A stretch of 64,000 nt of DNA. Origin: CAIOZA01 sp964464375 (GTDB lineage Bacteria > Bacteroidota > Ignavibacteria > Kapaibacteriales > UBA2268). The notes below the pieces were generated by a model. The model saw nothing but the letters and a program-made list of their open reading frames with translations. It searched no databases and had not been told where the DNA came from. The DNA is taken from positions 1 through 64,000 of the forward strand of contig CAYXFU010000010.1 of the NCBI GenBank assembly GCA_964464375.1. Direction: 5' to 3'. A program made the position numbers and the translations under genes. This document shows, piece by piece, positions 1 to 7,774 of the stretch (positions are counted from its first letter, which is position 1; each line of letters opens with the position of its first letter).

Positions 1-2
1 AA

Positions 3-251
3 TTTTTAGTCGTTACCGATGAAGAAGCCGACGAACTCTGGGAAGCAGATCTCCAAAACTATCTCGATGAATGTATTTATCCTGAATTGCCGAAGTCGAT
101 GCGGTTTTATTTCGATGACGAAGCCTGGAAACGTGATGCCAGATATGATGGCAGGGGACACAGTTTAAACCGCTACGATGGCAACGAAGACGAAATCACA
201 ATCGAAACCGAAGAAGGCGACTACACTTTTTACATTTACAGACAAAACTAA
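3..251 (+). CDS. Phage/plasmid-type small acidic protein, 5' truncated
   Basis: This is the 3' part (82 codons) of a gene that begins before the window; frame 3 is open from the first base to the TAA at 249-251. The product is very acidic and aromatic, with the stretches YFDDEAWKRDARYDGRGH and LNRYDGNEDE, and it ends in FYIYRQN. From memory, proteins with this TDEEAD...YFD.eaWkrDa..DGRgh...YDG pattern are common in phages and plasmids and have no assigned function. It heads a co-directional run of small genes up to 2561 whose base composition is richer in GC than the rest of the window. I am confident it is coding; its function is unknown. Confidence 0.7.
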   Translation, partial: FLVVTDEEADELWEADLQNYLDECIYPELPKSMRFYFDDEAWKRDARYDGRGHSLNRYDGNEDEITIETEEGDYTFYIYRQN

Positions 252-265
252 TTTTCCGCTTCTTT

Positions 266-299
266 CCCCTCCTAAAATTAGGAGGGGTTAGGGGTGGTG
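266..299 (+). repeat. REP-like palindrome with GGGG tail
   Basis: Arms CCCCTCCTAA (266-275) and TTAGGAGGGG (278-287) form a perfect 10-bp inverted repeat around an AA centre. They are followed by a TTAGGGGTGGTGG tail. The layout of palindrome plus GGGGTG(G/T)G tail matches the REP-like repeats scattered in many Bacteroidota and cyanobacterial genomes. A second, weaker relative is at 26226-26257. It lies between two genes, so it could also act as a hairpin between them. Confidence 0.6.
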
Positions 300-311
300 G
301 AAGGGAACACC

Positions 312-500
312 ATGAAAAAATTATCAGAAAAACAACTAATCCAAAACTTCGCAGATGCAGCTCTGCTGTTCATCCAGAAAAATTCACCAGCAGGCTTCAA
401 TCTTGCTTTATTCCAAATCTACATCATGAGCGGAAGAATTGAAGATGCAACTTCCTATTTGCAGAACTTCAAATCAGAAGGAAAGGAGACAGAATCATGA
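312..500 (+). CDS. Small hypothetical protein (62 aa)
   Basis: I chose the ATG at 312 (MKKLSEKQLIQNFADAALLF...) over the in-frame GTGs at 294 and 297, because those lie in the GGGGTGGTGG tail of the REP-like repeat. The product looks helical and TPR-like in character (AGFNLALFQIYIMSGRIEDA), but at 62 residues it is too short to assign. Its stop overlaps the next start by 4 nt (ATGA at 497-500), which implies translational coupling in a mobile-element-type operon. No function is recognised. Confidence 0.6.
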   Translation: MKKLSEKQLIQNFADAALLFIQKNSPAGFNLALFQIYIMSGRIEDATSYLQNFKSEGKETES

Positions 501-724
501 GTAAACCGGTAGATCCAGATAACAATCTAATTTCTTCAATCTCAGATAGAACAATCATAAGATTTTACATCGAAAGATTCGACCGTAACATCAATTTCAA
601 CAGTCCCGACGATTATTTCTGGACATGGAGAAACCGATTCGAAAGAGGCATCGAATACGCAATCGCACAAATGGACAGCACAAGCAGAGAAACTCTAAAA
701 AAAGTATTATTCGAAATCAATTAA
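497..724 (+). CDS. Small hypothetical protein (75 aa)
   Basis: This gene is coupled to the previous one by an ATGA overlap. The 75-residue product is rich in aromatic and charged residues (TIIRFYIERFDRNINF, DDYFWTWRNRFERGIEYAIAQM) and is probably a small soluble helical protein. I see no signal peptide, membrane segment or known motif. Position and spacing support a real gene in the same operon as its neighbours; the function is unknown. Confidence 0.6.
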   Translation: MSKPVDPDNNLISSISDRTIIRFYIERFDRNINFNSPDDYFWTWRNRFERGIEYAIAQMDSTSRETLKKVLFEIN

Positions 725-781
725 CAAATTAAATCGGCTCTCTTGGTTTTGAAGACCAGGAGAGCCAAAGGAGAAAAGAAA

Positions 782-1081
782 ATGAAAAAAATTATCAAAG
801 CCATCTATAAACTACCCGAAATCGACGAGGTAGAAGGCACTGAAACCCTCAAAACTCATTTCGTACACATTCTATTCGAGGACCAACTAGCGTCAGCCAG
901 CGAGCTTTTAGACAGTTATTTTGCCCCATTATGTGACGTCATCGGCTACGACATGAAAGTAGTCTATCCGTTCAAATCAGGCTATCATTTCGACGTTGAT
1001 CTCTGTGACCAGGCACTCATCCAGAACGCAAGAGACCGCAAAATCCTTAAATCAAGAAAGGAAACTGAAAATGTCAAATAA
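782..1081 (+). CDS. Hypothetical protein (99 aa)
   Basis: The start is the ATG at 782, preceded by a good ribosome binding site (AAAGGAG about 7 nt upstream). The upstream in-frame start at 743 lacks one. The 99-residue protein (MKKIIKAIYKLPEIDEVEGTE...) has no motif I recognise; an HILFEDQLASASELLDSYF stretch suggests a helical segment. Its 3' end overlaps the next gene by 11 nt, consistent with a compact mobile-element operon. Confidence 0.6.
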   Translation: MKKIIKAIYKLPEIDEVEGTETLKTHFVHILFEDQLASASELLDSYFAPLCDVIGYDMKVVYPFKSGYHFDVDLCDQALIQNARDRKILKSRKETENVK

Positions 1082-1346
1082 TCTAAACCTTGATATAGAG
1101 CCAATCATTAAAAGATTTGAATCAATCGACAAAGCAATAGAAGAACTTAAAAAGCTAATCATAAACAAGCCACCCGAAGATGAATTAATCACAAGAACAG
1201 AATTCTTGCAGACATTCAATAAATCGGCAACATGGCTCTGGGCAAAGATGAAAGACGGTGATATCCCATATATAAAAATGGGAAGAAAAGTACATTTCAA
1301 CAAATCAGAAGTTATCGAATATTTCAAAAACAAAACAAGGGAATAA
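1071..1346 (+). CDS. Helix-turn-helix DNA-binding protein (excisionase/MerR-like)
   Basis: The ATG at 1071 is chosen; the longer frame opening at 996 lies mostly inside the previous gene. The 91-residue protein has an N-terminal helical part (IEPIIKRFESIDKAIEELKKL) followed by a winged-helix motif, TRTEFLQTFNKSATWLWAKM...IPYIKMGRKVHFNKSEVIEYF. The order helix-turn-helix, then IPYxKxGRKVxF wing, then a final helix is the signature of the HTH_17/excisionase-type family that is very common in Bacteroidota mobile elements. Likely roles are excision control or transcription regulation of this gene set. The family is fairly sure; the role is inferred. Confidence 0.75.
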   Translation: MSNNLNLDIEPIIKRFESIDKAIEELKKLIINKPPEDELITRTEFLQTFNKSATWLWAKMKDGDIPYIKMGRKVHFNKSEVIEYFKNKTRE

Positions 1347-1350
1347 TGTC

Positions 1351-2217
1351 ATGGAATATGGAAATCTTTTATATTCAATACAGCTTTTAGATAAAACACA
1401 TCTAATCGCATCATCAGATGAACTCAGACCTGCCATGACAGGTCTGTTCATCCACAACAGGTTTTGTTTTGCTACTGACAGTTACAAAGCCAACAGCGGA
1501 AGAGTTGAATATTTAAATATTGACTTTGGTCACGATTTAGATTTTAAGTGTATTCTGCCACTTGAAATTGTCAGAGAATATTGGAAAACCTATAAAAAAT
1601 CAAGTTTACCAAGAATCGACATTTACGAAAGCAAAAACGATTACAATCAAAATAAACTTTTAGCAGTTTGTAATAATTTAGCTCTTTGGTGCATAGATGA
1701 ATCATTCCCGCCATTAACCGACACCATCTATTATTTCGGATTAAGAAATTTCCTTGATGAAAAGGATAAAGGGAAAATCTTCAATATCAGATTGAATGCT
1801 GGTTCTCTTTTCAAACTTGCAGAAAGCCTGGGGACAAAGGAAGAAGTAAATTTAACAGTCAACCCGGACAGAAGGCAGGCATTTGTTCACACAGAGAGTA
1901 AGGACAGCGGGAAAATCAACATAGGTCTTTTAATGCTCTGCAGGGAAGACAATTTCTCAGAATTGGATTATAAATTCTGGATAAAAGAATTCTGGAACTT
2001 GCAAACGTCAGAGCGTCAGGAAGAAATGGTTTTATACTTAAAGGAACAGGAAGAGAAAGAAGCACTCAAAGCAATCGAGGAAGCTCAGGACACAGCAGAA
2101 GCAGAGCAGAACAAACTCATGCTCCAGTACATCCAGAAGAACTACCCTCAGATTATTGATGAAGCTGAAGCTGATTACATCAATTCAATGGAAGAATTAG
2201 AGGAAGAAGAAGCATGA
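1351..2217 (+). CDS. Hypothetical protein, possibly sliding-clamp-like, with acidic coiled-coil tail
   Basis: The 288-residue product has a globular part (about 1-220) and a long acidic C-terminal helix or coiled coil from about 225 (RQEEMVLYLKEQEEKEALKA...EELEEEEA). In the globular part, MTGLFIHNRFCFATDSYKA resembles the 'gv.i..g...ATDshrl' strand-helix element of beta-clamp (DnaN) domains. LPLEIVREYWK and the later IGLLMLC also fit that pattern weakly. A clamp-like protein would suit a plasmid or phage replication module, but this is a low-confidence reading. The gene follows the HTH gene by 4 nt and overlaps the transposase gene by ATGA. There is no signal peptide. Confidence 0.6.
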   Translation: MEYGNLLYSIQLLDKTHLIASSDELRPAMTGLFIHNRFCFATDSYKANSGRVEYLNIDFGHDLDFKCILPLEIVREYWKTYKKSSLPRIDIYESKNDYNQNKLLAVCNNLALWCIDESFPPLTDTIYYFGLRNFLDEKDKGKIFNIRLNAGSLFKLAESLGTKEEVNLTVNPDRRQAFVHTESKDSGKINIGLLMLCREDNFSELDYKFWIKEFWNLQTSERQEEMVLYLKEQEEKEALKAIEEAQDTAEAEQNKLMLQYIQKNYPQIIDEAEADYINSMEELEEEEA

Positions 2218-2561
2218 TAAAGTTATCGCATAGTATATCAGACATATCCCTGCATTTAGTTCTGGTCACAAAATACCGTAGGGACTTTAATTTCAACAGC
2301 GTCATAATGGGGGAGGCAGTCGCCTCCTCCGGTGCCATATTGGAACAAATCGGCATCTCCACCAACCACGTCCACCTCCTTTTGCAGATCGACACGAAGC
2401 GTCCCATCTGCAAAACAGTAGAAATAATTAAATCAGTTTCTTCTAAAAAATTCAAGAAAAAAGCAGGAGAAGCCTGGCACGGCTGGCAAAACGGCTATTT
2501 CATTTCCTCCGTCGGCAGATCAACTAAATCCAAAATAAAGAAATATTTGGAAAATCAATAA
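2214..2561 (+). CDS. Y1/HUH transposase-like protein (IS200/REP-associated type)
   Basis: This is a 115-residue member of the IS200-like Y1 superfamily of single-strand DNA transposases. The visible motifs are LHLVLVTKYRR near the N-terminus, the HUH metal site NHVHLLLQ at about residues 51-58, and the C-terminal segment GYFISSVGRS...KIKKYLENQ, whose tyrosine (GYF, about 94) is the candidate nucleophile. At 115 residues it is somewhat shorter than usual (about 130-150 from memory); the region between KYRR and NHVH is compact. Its ATG overlaps the previous stop (ATGA), so it is expressed as the last gene of an operon and does not stand alone between hairpin ends like a normal IS200. REP-like palindromes occur nearby, so a REP-associated (RAYT) role is possible. 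Confidence 0.8.
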   Translation: MIKLSHSISDISLHLVLVTKYRRDFNFNSVIMGEAVASSGAILEQIGISTNHVHLLLQIDTKRPICKTVEIIKSVSSKKFKKKAGEAWHGWQNGYFISSVGRSTKSKIKKYLENQ

Positions 2562-2589
2562 AATACTCAAATTTAGGTGATTTTTCCAA
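2547..2589. terminator. Imperfect hairpin after the transposase gene
   Basis: TTGGAAAATCA (2547-2557) pairs with TGATTTTTCCAA (2578-2589) with one bulged base and a 20-nt loop. It overlaps the transposase stop codon. It could be an operon terminator or a subterminal hairpin used by the Y1 enzyme; there is no T-tract, so the assignment is weak. The following ~200 bases to 2794 show nothing further. Confidence 0.35.
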
Positions 2590-2794
2590 TCTTTGTAAGT
2601 ACGCATCTGTAGCTATATTACAAACTATTTTTGTTTCTTCGTGAGACTTTTTCCGATTTCCTGTGTCTTATATATTAGGATTGTGCCATTTTTTTAAAAA
2701 GTTTTTAAATATCCGTATTGTTTGGTATTGAAATACAAAATAAAATTTCGTAATTTAATTTCTATATATTAATAAATTAGATAATTAATTTTAT

Positions 2795-3481
2795 ATGAAG
2801 AAAGTACTTATAATTGAAGATGATGATGATTGTAGGGATCGTATAAATTTGTTACTTATTTTTCAGAATCATATCCCCCTGCAAGCATCTAATGGTTTGG
2901 ATGGTTTATCATTGGTTCAAAATCAAAAGCCTGATTTAGTTTTATTAGATATAGGTTTGCCAGATATCGATGGTTTAGAATTATTAGATAAAATTAGAAC
3001 ATTTTCAATGGTACCAATTGTTATTATTACAGCTAATCATGACAAAAATGTTATTAAATATGCTTTTAACCATTTTGCTGATGATTATATTACAAAACCT
3101 TTTACTATTACTGAACTGGAAGCAAGAATATTTAATGCTCTAAATCACAAACGTGTAAATTATTCTGAAACAATTTTTCAGGGATATGATTTTGTTGTTG
3201 ATTATAACACATTCGAGATTCAAGTAAAAGATAAAAAATTTCAGCTAAGTAAAACTGAATATTTACTTCTTAAATTATTGATTGATAATATTGGTAACGT
3301 CCTATCCAATCAATTTATCTTAGAATCTGTTTGGAATAGATCTTTAGATGAAAGTACAGAATTAATTAGAACATATATATTGAAATTAAGACATAAAATT
3401 GAACCAGATCCTAAAAATCCCAAATATATTGTATCACTTCCTGGAATAGGATACCGTTTAGAAACGATTTGCTGTAAATAA
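2795..3481 (+). CDS. OmpR-family response regulator
   Basis: This 228-residue DNA-binding response regulator has an N-terminal receiver domain (about 1-118) with the acidic pocket EDDDD at 8-12, the phosphoacceptor aspartate in LVLLDIGLPDIDG (about D52) and the conserved lysine in YITKPF (about K102). The C-terminal winged-helix domain (about 128-225) has the OmpR/PhoB pattern, including LSKTEYLLLKLL and LRHKIEPDPKNPKYI...GIGYRL. It would bind promoters when phosphorylated. No sensor kinase lies next to it, so it is an orphan here, and its targets cannot be read from the sequence. The upstream region (2590-2794) is AT-rich and should carry its promoter. Confidence 0.93.
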   Translation: MKKVLIIEDDDDCRDRINLLLIFQNHIPLQASNGLDGLSLVQNQKPDLVLLDIGLPDIDGLELLDKIRTFSMVPIVIITANHDKNVIKYAFNHFADDYITKPFTITELEARIFNALNHKRVNYSETIFQGYDFVVDYNTFEIQVKDKKFQLSKTEYLLLKLLIDNIGNVLSNQFILESVWNRSLDESTELIRTYILKLRHKIEPDPKNPKYIVSLPGIGYRLETICCK

Positions 3482-3688
3482 ATATTCCAAACCATCGATT
3501 CACAATCTTTTCACAATTCTTTCACATCATATTAACAACTATTTTCATAAATTTATAAAAAGTTGAAAGTTTTATAAATTTATTTCTTTTTGCTTGTTGA
3601 CTTAGCTTTATAGGTAAATAACAAGATTTTGCTCCAATCTCAATTATAAAAGAATCAAACTTTGTAATATAAACATTAAGGTTTAATA

Positions 3689-6025
3689 ATGAATAAATTA
3701 ATAAAAATTAATAAAATAATTGTAATATTAACTTCATATTTTGTACTATTAAATTGCAGTTTATGCTTTGCATCAAATTTAGACTCAATCAATTATTTTA
3801 ATGATTTTTCAAAAAATGTATTTTATAAAAATCACAATTATAATGCTTTTGGTTCAAGATTTGAAATAGCCCAACCGATTGTTTTGAAAAAGATTCTATT
3901 CTCAATCTATAACAGTTCAAAATCAGAAGGAAGTTTATATCTTCATATTTATGGATATGAAGGGGGGATGCCAGTTCCAAAATTAGAAAATGATTTAATC
4001 CAGCCCCAAAAAATTATTATTAAGAACAATGATAAAAATATTATAAGAGTCGAACTTGAAAATGAAATTTTAACTTCTCAGTTTTTTATTGTAATTGACA
4101 GTTTAAGTGAAGGTCTGTTTCTTACAAGTGATTCTGAAGAAAAGTTACCGACCTGTGAAGGAAACGATTTAGATAAATATTATTATCAAGTTATGAGAAA
4201 ATCGAATGGACAATGGACTTATGGTAGATATGGATTCGATTTGCAAGTTTCATTCGAAAAAAAATTGAGCAATGCCAAACCTATGTTTAATGAAGTTTTA
4301 TCAAAAGAATTTGGTATTCATGATAAATTAATAAATAATAAATCAATTGCATTCTTCTATTTAAATGATGATAAACTTCTGGATGTATTAGTCGACGGAA
4401 AAGTATATATCAACGAAGGTGATTTTAAATTTAAGAATGGTACCAAAGATTTGAATATATCTGGCAACCCAATTTTAAACTGTATTATTGATATTAATAA
4501 AGATGGGTTAGAGGATATCTTATATCTTGGCTCAACAGATAGTAATGAAATTATATACAATAAATTCAATAAACTTTATTTGAATTTAGGATCTCAAAAT
4601 TTTAAAGAGATTAATTTAAGTCTTCCTCAATTATCAAATCCAGTATCATTTACAGTTGGAGATATCAACAATGATAATTTTCCCGATCTTATAATTACTC
4701 AATCATTAATTACTGATACCGGGTTTGTACTAAGTCCTGTAATATTGATAAATAATCTAAATAACGGATTTATTTTAAAAGATAGAGATTATTTTCACAT
4801 AGAAAATTCGAGTGATTGGTCAACTATAGAATTGATTGATTATAACAATGATAATAAACAGGATATATTCATTGTAAATAAATTTAATAGAAATAAATTA
4901 TTGACTAATTTTGGTGAATCGGGATTTAGAGATGAATACAGTACGGTTTTCCAAACAACTACCAATGAAATTACATACAAAAATAGAGATAAAGATACTA
5001 TCAAATTAAATATAAAAGTAACCTATGTTGCAGATTGGATTGATTTAGATGAAGATGGTGACTTGGATTTAATAGAAACCAGTTCTTATTTAATTAATAA
5101 AAAGGATAAGATAAAATCATTTACAACCATTTATGAAAATAGTGGTTATCCTAATTATGTTTTTACAAAAAACAATAAACATGATTTTGAATTTAAAGAA
5201 GAAAACGTAGGATGTAAGTGGTGTGATCTTAATAATGACGGATTAGCGGATTTCATAATATTAAGTGGATGTAATTGTGTTGATCCAGACATTTATCTGC
5301 AACAAAAAGATAAATCATTTAATAAAATGACTTTTAGCTCAGGTTTGAATAAAAACTCTTTAGGTTCTGATCTTATTCTATTGGATTTAAACAATGATGG
5401 ATATCAGGATATTATCTCAGTTAATGATTATAAAGTGAATATTTTTGAAAATCAAATTAGAAATAATAACAATTATATTGAAATACTAGCCGGAAAATCA
5501 GATATTTTCACTTATGAAACAAAAGTTGATTTATATACTCCAGGTGGGAAAAAATTCTCCAAAACATTTTCAACGGGTAAAGGATTGCTAGTGGAAGAAC
5601 CATTAAAGCTTCATTTTGGACTTGGTGATATTAGCAAAATCGATTCAGTGGGAATTACAAATACAAGTGATAATAAACAATATACATTTAAAGATGTCGC
5701 TGTGAACCAAAATTTTGTTCTTGATCCTAAAGGGATAAATCAAGAAGGAATAAATTTAATTGAAATTACAACTGTACCCAATCCTTTTACTAATAGTTTT
5801 CAAATTATTTATGATATAAAGAAAAGTCATAATGTTGTTCTTTCAATATATAACTCATTAGGTAACAAAATCGAAGAAATTTTAAATGAAAATCAAACCT
5901 CTGGTAAGTATAATATAACTTGGAAATCAAAAGATTTAAATGGAAATGAATTATCTTCTGGAATATATTATTTATTTGCAGATTTTGACGGAGTATTGAA
6001 AATGTTAAAGTTAATTAAATTATAA
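3689..6025 (+). CDS. Secreted FG-GAP/VCBS repeat protein with ASPIC/UnbV-like and T9SS sorting domains
   Basis: This 778-residue exported protein starts with a signal peptide (KINKIIVILTSYFVLLNCSL, cleavage near FAS-N). The middle has at least six calcium-loop FG-GAP/VCBS repeats: DINKDGLEDI, DINNDNFPDL, DYNNDNKQDI, DLDEDGDLDL, DLNNDGLADF and DLNNDGYQDI. Together they predict a beta-propeller. Residues about 590-680 match the ASPIC/UnbV pattern (VDLYTPGGKK...LHFGLGDISKIDSV). The last ~85 residues are a T9SS type A sorting domain (VPNPFTNSF...LSIYNSLGNKIEE...LSSGIYYL). It should be carried to the cell surface by T9SS; ligand and role are unknown. It follows the response regulator by 207 bp with no overlap, so it probably has its own promoter. 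Confidence 0.85.
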   Translation: MNKLIKINKIIVILTSYFVLLNCSLCFASNLDSINYFNDFSKNVFYKNHNYNAFGSRFEIAQPIVLKKILFSIYNSSKSEGSLYLHIYGYEGGMPVPKLENDLIQPQKIIIKNNDKNIIRVELENEILTSQFFIVIDSLSEGLFLTSDSEEKLPTCEGNDLDKYYYQVMRKSNGQWTYGRYGFDLQVSFEKKLSNAKPMFNEVLSKEFGIHDKLINNKSIAFFYLNDDKLLDVLVDGKVYINEGDFKFKNGTKDLNISGNPILNCIIDINKDGLEDILYLGSTDSNEIIYNKFNKLYLNLGSQNFKEINLSLPQLSNPVSFTVGDINNDNFPDLIITQSLITDTGFVLSPVILINNLNNGFILKDRDYFHIENSSDWSTIELIDYNNDNKQDIFIVNKFNRNKLLTNFGESGFRDEYSTVFQTTTNEITYKNRDKDTIKLNIKVTYVADWIDLDEDGDLDLIETSSYLINKKDKIKSFTTIYENSGYPNYVFTKNNKHDFEFKEENVGCKWCDLNNDGLADFIILSGCNCVDPDIYLQQKDKSFNKMTFSSGLNKNSLGSDLILLDLNNDGYQDIISVNDYKVNIFENQIRNNNNYIEILAGKSDIFTYETKVDLYTPGGKKFSKTFSTGKGLLVEEPLKLHFGLGDISKIDSVGITNTSDNKQYTFKDVAVNQNFVLDPKGINQEGINLIEITTVPNPFTNSFQIIYDIKKSHNVVLSIYNSLGNKIEEILNENQTSGKYNITWKSKDLNGNELSSGIYYLFADFDGVLKMLKLIKL

Positions 6026-6244
6026 CTGATTACTATAATTATTACTCAAAAGTACTCAAGTACAATGCATCGCACTAAGTGAAAATGCTAAAATAAGAAG
6101 ATAAGATATAAAAAATAAACTTGTGGTTTGAAATAAACATGAAAAATGTTATAATTTTAAAAATCATTCAGGAATAATCTAAAGAGCAGGACACTTTAAA
6201 AAAAGTGTTATTAACAAAGCAATCTAAATTTAATGGAGTTTATA

Positions 6245-7774
6245 ATGTCTTTAAAATTCAGAAAATTCTTTAAGCGAAAAATAGTAATATTTATTAATTT
6301 ATTAATTTCCTTTTGTGGAATAATTCTGGCTGGTAGTAACGGACCAACTCAACCTGAATTTACCAACTTCGAATCAGTAACAACTAAAAATATGGTTAAT
6401 GAATTTACGGGAGCTTTTACATACAATATACCCGTAATTTCGATCCCAGGACCAGGTGGCAGTGGATATGCACTATCATTATCATACCATAGTGGTTCAT
6501 CTCCGGAGGAGGAAGCATCCTGGGTTGGGTTTGGCTGGACAATTAATCCGGGATCTATAGTAAGACAAGTAAAAGGATTCCCTGACGATTATAAGAATAC
6601 TGAAGTGATCTATTATAATCAAACCAGACCCAATATAACTGTTTCTGATATTTTCAGGGTTAGAGCAGAATATTATTGTGTTGATAAATCAGATATGGAT
6701 GCAAAAGGAGATGTCACATTAACTTCAACCAGTATTGGTGCAGGGTTATCATATTGTAAAACTAATTTTTATAATACATATAATGGATTCAATTATAATT
6801 TAAGTTTTGGATTAGATAATAAACAGTTTGGAAGTCTAGGATACAATTTAGATAATAGAGGGAACAAAAGGGTAAGTTATGATTATACCATAAGTAATTT
6901 AATGTATAGCAATGGAGAGATACAAACAGAATATAAGAAAGACAATTATTTGAATAATTTGTCTAATAATGCTACTAATAGGCTTATTGGCAAAATCTCT
7001 TCTTTATCTATTACTCAATATTTGGGATCTGGAATAGGAACTTATTATAATTTTGGACCTGATGCATATTTTGATAGATTGCCTGGTAACAGCTCTCCCT
7101 ATAAAGGTTCTATAACTGCATTTAGACCATCCTTTAAGGTAGATTATTCAACAATAGGAATTGGAGTTGAAGGTGAAATCCCTATTGCTACTATGGTAAA
7201 TAAACAATGGACGGTTCCTGTAGTAACAGAAAAAGTATACGGTTTTATGTATTCTGGGGATGTTTCTGATGATAAGGCATTAATGGATTATTACTGTGAA
7301 AAAGACAATGGTATAACAAAACGGGATCGATTTCTCCCTGTTCCATTTAATAATGCAGATAATTTTATTTTGACTGGTGAAGGATTACAAGGTAGTTTTA
7401 AATTACATAATGCTTCTGTTGGCTTTTTCAGACCTCCAGCTAAAACTTCAGAAACAACAATAAGTGAAGGTGCAATAAATCTATCAGTAGGCATAACACC
7501 TTTAACTGTTGGAATAGGTGGAGATTATACTGGTGGAACACATACTCTCAATGTAAGTAAATGGGATGAATTAGTAAACTCAGTTTCAAATTTTAATTTT
7601 GCTTCAACTCAAAATTTTGATAAAAGTCCTGGATATTTCTTTAGATTTTTAAATGATAAGGGCGGCTGTATCACTTATGGCAATCAAACATCTGAACATT
7701 ATGAAATAATTTCCCCATTAGTATCTTCTATTTCCAATATCAATTCAAAATTGAATATAAATACTTCAACCTGA
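6245..7774 (+). CDS. N-terminal part of a giant Rhs/SpvB-type surface protein, ended by in-frame TGA
   Basis: Start: the ATG at 6245 has GGAG 6 nt upstream (6235-6238), better than the ATG at 6233. A signal peptide (RKIVIFINLLISFCGIILAG) precedes a domain frequent in Bacteroidota Rhs-type giant proteins: EFTNFESVTTKNMVNEFTGAF, then YALSLSYHSGSSPEEEASWV and GFGWTINPGSIVRQVKG. The frame stops at TGA 7772-7774, yet the same frame runs on without another stop to 14827, and the sequence across the stop reads as continuous protein (NTST-stop-ENDGRSSFIRY). A TGG to TGA change would explain this, as a real nonsense mutation or an assembly error. As written, this cell would export a 509-residue stump. 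Confidence 0.75.
   Translation: MSLKFRKFFKRKIVIFINLLISFCGIILAGSNGPTQPEFTNFESVTTKNMVNEFTGAFTYNIPVISIPGPGGSGYALSLSYHSGSSPEEEASWVGFGWTINPGSIVRQVKGFPDDYKNTEVIYYNQTRPNITVSDIFRVRAEYYCVDKSDMDAKGDVTLTSTSIGAGLSYCKTNFYNTYNGFNYNLSFGLDNKQFGSLGYNLDNRGNKRVSYDYTISNLMYSNGEIQTEYKKDNYLNNLSNNATNRLIGKISSLSITQYLGSGIGTYYNFGPDAYFDRLPGNSSPYKGSITAFRPSFKVDYSTIGIGVEGEIPIATMVNKQWTVPVVTEKVYGFMYSGDVSDDKALMDYYCEKDNGITKRDRFLPVPFNNADNFILTGEGLQGSFKLHNASVGFFRPPAKTSETTISEGAINLSVGITPLTVGIGGDYTGGTHTLNVSKWDELVNSVSNFNFASTQNFDKSPGYFFRFLNDKGGCITYGNQTSEHYEIISPLVSSISNINSKLNINTST
7772..7774 (+). other. In-frame TGA splitting an 8.6-kb open reading frame
   Basis: Frame 2 is open from 6245 to 14827 apart from this one codon. TGA is used normally as a stop elsewhere in the window (for example at 498-500 and 2215-2217), so genetic-code reassignment is unlikely. 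The most economical ancestor is a tryptophan codon (TGG). Confidence 0.85.

Noticed and set aside
7772..7774. TGA read as tryptophan or selenocysteine (recoding)
   Set aside because: TGA ends many other genes normally in this window, and I see no selenocysteine insertion hairpin just after it; a nonsense mutation or error is simpler.
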